DNA of 33,148 nt, taken from contig CAYGWJ010000246.1 in the NCBI GenBank assembly GCA_964353405.1, forward strand, positions 1-33,148. The letters are read 5' to 3'. Shown here piece by piece: positions 30,567 to 33,148 of this stretch. The notes below the pieces were generated by a model. The model was not told where the DNA came from. It did no database searches and worked only from the letters and a program-made list of their open reading frames with translations. Within the stretch, counting starts at the first letter, position 1. The number at the start of each line of letters is the position of its first letter. Made by a program: the position numbers and the translations under genes. The DNA is from JBGLNJ01 sp964353405. GTDB lineage: Bacteria > Chloroflexota > Anaerolineae > Fen-1058.

Positions 30567-30950
30567 GTGTCCACCCACGGCGGGCAGCCTGGCCCGGTTC
30601 AGATGACGCTCGAAAATATCCAACTTCACTTTGGCGGCGTGATGGCGCTGGCCAGAGTGCGCCTGAAAGTTCTGCAAGGCGAAATCCTCGCCATCATCGG
30701 CCCCAACGGTGCCGGCAAGACCAGCTTGCTCAACTGCATCAGCGGCCTCTACCGTCCTCAGCGCGGGCGCATCCTTTTCCAGAATCACGACATCACGCGC
30801 CTGCGCCTCAACCAGATCGCCAACCTCGGCATCGCTCGGTCATTCCAAAACATCGAACTCTTTCGCGGCATGACGGTATTGGATAACCTCATGCTTGGCC
30901 GCCACGTCCACCTCAAATCCGGCCTCCTCAGCGGCGGCCTCTCCCGCTGA
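30567..30950 (+). pseudogene. livG: Branched-chain amino acid ABC transporter ATPase LivG, truncated
   Basis: The first 127 residues of a LivG-type ATPase: LHFGGVMALARVRLKV, Walker A GPNGAGKT (45-52), and the Q-loop in IARSFQNIELFRGMTVLDN (Q94). The frame ends GLLSGGLSR-stop, before the ABC signature, Walker B and the H-loop, at half the normal ~255 residues. The product could bind but not hydrolyse ATP. It starts at GTG 30567 after GGAGGT (or ATG 30603). No permease genes are nearby, so this is a displaced fragment. Confidence 0.82.
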
Positions 30951-31007
30951 CGCCAAGCGCATCGTTGACGAGCGCAGTTGGGATTAGGTTTGACTGAAGG
31001 ATTTGAT

Positions 31008-31026
31008 AGACCCTTCTGGTCTTTTT
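31008..31026 (+). terminator. Small hairpin with T-run
   Basis: AGACC (31008-31012) and GGTCT (31018-31022) around CTTCT, followed by TTTT. The stem is short, so it is a weak terminator candidate between the livG fragment and the integrase gene end. Confidence 0.4.
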
Positions 31027-32013
31027 AATCCAGCGGGCTACGGACAGCTAGTCCGCCGCGATTGAGGACATGGGTGTAGATCATCGTGGTTTTGACATCT
31101 TTGTGGCCGAGGAGTTCCTGCACGGTGCGGATGTCGTAGCCGGATTCCAAGAGATGTGTCGCAAAGCTATGTCTGAATGTATGGCAACTGGCGGGCTTGG
31201 CGAGGCGGGCCAGGCGCACGGCGTCTTTCACGGCGCGCTGCAAGTTGCTTTCGTCCACATGATGGCGGCGCTTGACGCCGCTGCGCGGGTCGGTCGAGAG
31301 GCGATCTGACGGGAACACGTATTGCCAGCCCCATTCGCGGCTGGCGTTGGGGTATTTGCGGTCAAGCGCATAAGGCAAGTAGACGTGTCCGTAGCCGGCG
31401 GCCAAGTCTTGCTCGTGCAACAATTTGACGCGCTTGAGATGTTCTTGCAAGGGCGCGACGAGACTGGCCGACAGCATGGTGACGCGCTCGTGGCCGCCTT
31501 TGGCGTCGCGCACAACAATCTCGCGCCGCTCAAAGTCAATATCTTTGACACGCAGGCGCAGACATTCCAGAAAGCGCAAGCCGCTGCCATACAGCAATTT
31601 GGCCACACTTGCACCTGCGCTGCAAGTGCAGGTGTGAGTTGATACGTGCCCGTCATACCGTCAATGAGTTGGCGAGCTTCGGCGCGGGTGAGAACGACAG
31701 GCAAGCGAGCCGGCTTTTTGGCGCGGACTGAATCCAGCGGCGCGTCAAATTCGATCTTGAGCACCTCGCGGTAGAGAAAGAGCAACGCGCTAAAGGCTTG
31801 GTTTTGCGTGGAGGCCGCCACGTTGCCTTCAACGGCCAGGTGCGTGAGGAACGCTTCCACTTCCGCGCGGCCCATGTCTTTGGGGTGGCGCTTGTTATGA
31901 AACAGGATAAAGCGCTTGATCCAGTCCACGTAGGATTCTTCGGTGCGGATGGAATAGTGCTTGAGGCGGATCACATCGCGCACTTGGTCGAGCAGTTTCT
32001 TGCTGTGTTCCAT
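31025..32013 (-). pseudogene. intI: Integron-type tyrosine recombinase (IntI-like), frame broken by a palindromic insertion
   Basis: ATG 32013 (AAGGAA upstream) opens MEHSKKLLDQVRDVIRLKHY and IRTEESYVDWIKRFILFHNKRHP, the IntI-type SAM-like N-domain, up to MTGTYQL. After the 31-base element at 31605-31635 the catalytic domain continues in another frame: AKLLYGSGLRFLECLRLRVKD (first catalytic Arg), the IntI-specific patch ALDRKYPNASREWGWQYVFP with RRHH, CHTFRHSFATHL (His-x-x-Arg), LLGHKD, and MIYTHV with the tyrosine nucleophile. Removing about 29 bases would restore one ~320-residue protein. All catalytic residues are intact, so the damage is recent. Confidence 0.87.
31605..31635. repeat. Palindromic element, family B, inserted in the integrase gene
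   Basis: The 31 bases contain two interleaved dyads, CACTTGCA/TGCAAGTG and CACCTGC/GCAGGTG. A close copy lies at about 9083-9112 in the 65-bp element. The net insert is about 29 bases, not a multiple of three. Confidence 0.75.
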
Positions 32014-32027
32014 CGGACATTCCTTTC

Positions 32028-32056
32028 TTGACGGGCGATAGATTCAGGTCTATACT
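32028..32056 (+). promoter_or_regulatory. Outward promoter upstream of the integrase gene
   Basis: TTGACG (32028-32033), 17-base spacer, TATACT (32051-32056). It points away from intI toward the TMEM175-type gene. Confidence 0.5.
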
Positions 32057-32112
32057 CTTAGCGTCCTCGCTTTTCATCGGGTCTGCATGACACGCTTCGG
32101 ATGACAGGATTG

Positions 32113-32156
32113 ACCCCTGGGACTTACCAGGGGCGACCCCTGGTAAGTCCCAGGGG
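32113..32156. repeat. Dispersed palindromic repeat, family A (inverted double copy 4 and 5)
   Basis: CCCCTGGGACTTACCAGGGG (32114-32133) and CCCCTGGTAAGTCCCAGGGG (32137-32156) are exact reverse complements with 3 bases between. Each folds alone and the pair folds as one 20-bp stem. Confidence 0.85.
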
Positions 32157-32162
32157 CTGACC

Positions 32163-32184
32163 AAGGAGGATGAGCATGACCTGA
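32163..32184 (+). other. Strong ribosome site with a very short ORF
   Basis: AAGGAGGA (32163-32170) precedes ATG ACC TGA (32176-32184). It is similar in form to the mini-ORF at 7145-7166 and lies directly after the family A double repeat. It may be a broken gene start or a leader mini-ORF. Confidence 0.35.
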
Positions 32185-32212
32185 GCCACGAGGTATTTTA
32201 CCACTAAAACGG

Positions 32213-32342
32213 TTACAGTCTATTCTGCTCCACAGGGGGAATGGACTGTAAAAACGCTGTCTACACTCACCCACAGGGTGAAAAGGCTGCAACCTCTGGC
32301 GGGGGAATAGACCCTAAAAACGCAGCCGACTTCTTGTTAGGT
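32213..32342. repeat. Repeat-rich leader with 27-bp direct repeats and an attI-like core site
   Basis: TTACAGTCTATT (32213-32224) and AATGGACTGTAA (32240-32251) form a stem. GGGGGAATGGACTGTAAAAA (from 32235) recurs as GGGGGAATAGACCCTAAAAA (from 32301), a 27-bp direct repeat with a 66-bp period. GTTAGGT (32336-32342) matches the integron core GTTRRRY. Recombination-site function is only a suggestion. Confidence 0.45.
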
Positions 32343-32377
32343 GAGACTGAAGCCAACCGGCCGAGGAGATGGGCTCA

Positions 32378-32974
32378 ATGGGAAAGGGACGTCTCGAAGC
32401 GTTCAGTGACGGTGTGCTCGCCATCATCATCACGATCATGGTGCTCGAACTCAAGGTACCGTCGGGCGAGACGCTCGCCGCTCTGCGGCCCCTCGTGCCG
32501 GTTCTCGGGAGCTACGTGCTGAGCTTCGTGTTCATCGCCACCTACTGGAACAACCATCACCACCTGTTCCTGGCTACCGAGCGTGTCAGCGGCGGAGTGC
32601 TCTGGGCCAACATGGGACTTCTGTTCTGCCTGTCGCTCGTGCCGCTTGGCACGGCCTGGATGGGGGAGACGCATTTCGCCCCGGTTCCGACAGCGGTGTA
32701 CAGCGCCATTCTGCTCATGTCGGCCCTCGCCTATTGGGTGCTTCAGAGCGCGATTCTGGCCACGCAGGGCAAGGACTCGCTTCTTGGGATGGCTCTGGGT
32801 AGCGACCGAAAGGGCAAAGGGACGCTCGTGATCCTGATTCTGGCCATCGTATGCGCGCTGTGGGTGCCGCTCGTGTCCGCTGCACTCTGCGGGTTGGTCG
32901 ATGTGATCTGGTTGGTCCCGGATCGGCGCATCGAGCGAGCGCTCGCCGCCGCCGAAGGTGCGGCCGGGGAGTAG
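32378..32974 (+). CDS. TMEM175/DUF1211-family potassium channel-like membrane protein
   Basis: A 198-residue membrane protein. The N-terminal RLEAFSDGVLAIIITIMVLELKVP carries the F-S-D motif (9-11) that lines the pore in bacterial TMEM175 channels. Further helices lie at about 38-58, 72-90, 102-122 and 145-180, with the conserved YWNNHHHLF in the loop. GAGGAG (32363-32368) fits ATG 32378 better than ATG 32369. It is the first gene downstream of the attI-like core and the outward promoter, so it could be a former cassette. No attC-like site is recognisable after its stop. Confidence 0.88.
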   Translation: MGKGRLEAFSDGVLAIIITIMVLELKVPSGETLAALRPLVPVLGSYVLSFVFIATYWNNHHHLFLATERVSGGVLWANMGLLFCLSLVPLGTAWMGETHFAPVPTAVYSAILLMSALAYWVLQSAILATQGKDSLLGMALGSDRKGKGTLVILILAIVCALWVPLVSAALCGLVDVIWLVPDRRIERALAAAEGAAGE

Positions 32975-33148
32975 CGGAGCGTATCCGAGAATGGGAGTGG
33001 CCGGAGGCCCCGGTGGGCGCGGCGCAAACACGTTCGCTACGATGCAGGGAAACCGGAGACTCCAGCGTTCCGGCTGGCCCCAGAGATGGGGGTCGCCCAG
33101 CCTGCGTACGCTTGACCGCTTCCTCTACATGTACGGAGGATAGTGAGA
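32975..33148. other. Right-edge region without a recognised gene
   Basis: GC-rich and without a supported reading frame. ACGGAGGATAGTGAG at the very end looks like a ribosome site for a gene beginning beyond the window. Confidence 0.3.

Noticed and set aside
32213..32342. CRISPR-like repeat
   Set aside because: Only two imperfect copies of a 27-bp unit with a 66-bp period and no cas genes; not an array.

Overview
The window is about 33 kb of GC-rich bacterial chromosome. Its gene content (etfBA with a FixCX-like pair, a cobalt/magnesium-chelatase-type AAA/VWA gene, DUF3054, GT39-type membrane proteins, EAD/CHAT conflict genes) and its many small palindromic repeats suggest a Chloroflexota, probably Anaerolineae-like, genome. 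That is inference: there is no rRNA or other marker gene to settle it. I saw no tRNA, rRNA or CRISPR array.

Region 1 (1-4000, minus strand) holds a GT39-like membrane glycosyltransferase running off the left edge, a small unknown gene, cysS, and two decayed pieces: a membrane-protein remnant and the last ~105 codons of an acyl-CoA dehydrogenase. An intact promoter and operator palindrome are left stranded next to the second piece. Region 2 (4100-16733, plus strand) is the functional core. After a methyltransferase with its own promoter come an IclR regulator, a class III CoA-transferase, a ThDP-dependent enzyme, an AAA+/VWA chelatase-type gene pair, an unknown 258-residue protein, an acyl-CoA dehydrogenase, an ETF:quinone oxidoreductase (FixC-like), its FixX-like ferredoxin, EtfB and EtfA. 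This reads as a CoA-dependent catabolic route: acid activation, C-C bond chemistry, dehydrogenation, then electrons to quinone through ETF. The AAA+ and VWA frames are joined at a textbook A_AAA_AAG slippery site. A -1 shift there would give one ChlD-like protein of about 677 residues.

Region 3 (17000-21243) has small housekeeping or stress genes: DUF3054 membrane protein, lipoprotein, HIT protein, MerR/GyrI-type regulator with a 19-bp-spacer promoter, ferredoxin, and an M19 dipeptidase. Region 4 (21243-25710) is a GH1 beta-glycosidase gene destroyed in layers. It carries an in-frame amber codon, is split by a segment holding a transposase fragment and a patatin-like lipase gene, and is capped at its 3' end by a complete ISKra4-like element.

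Region 5 (25735-29118) has its own strong promoter. It encodes an EAD-CHAT (caspase-like) protein that is now a pseudogene, a polytopic membrane protein carrying the same kind of effector-associated domain, and a class I isoprenoid-synthase-like protein. This is the best candidate for an undescribed conflict/effector cassette. Region 6 (29119-33148) is a graveyard of truncated genes (Rad52-like remnant, GH13 amylase, LivG). It also holds a 105-bp non-autonomous relative of the ISKra4-like element, an integron-type integrase interrupted by a ~29-bp palindromic element, and a TMEM175-type channel gene downstream of a repeat-rich, attI-like leader.

Two short palindromic repeat families recur in the window. 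Copies lie inside genes: one in frame in etfB, one breaking the integrase.
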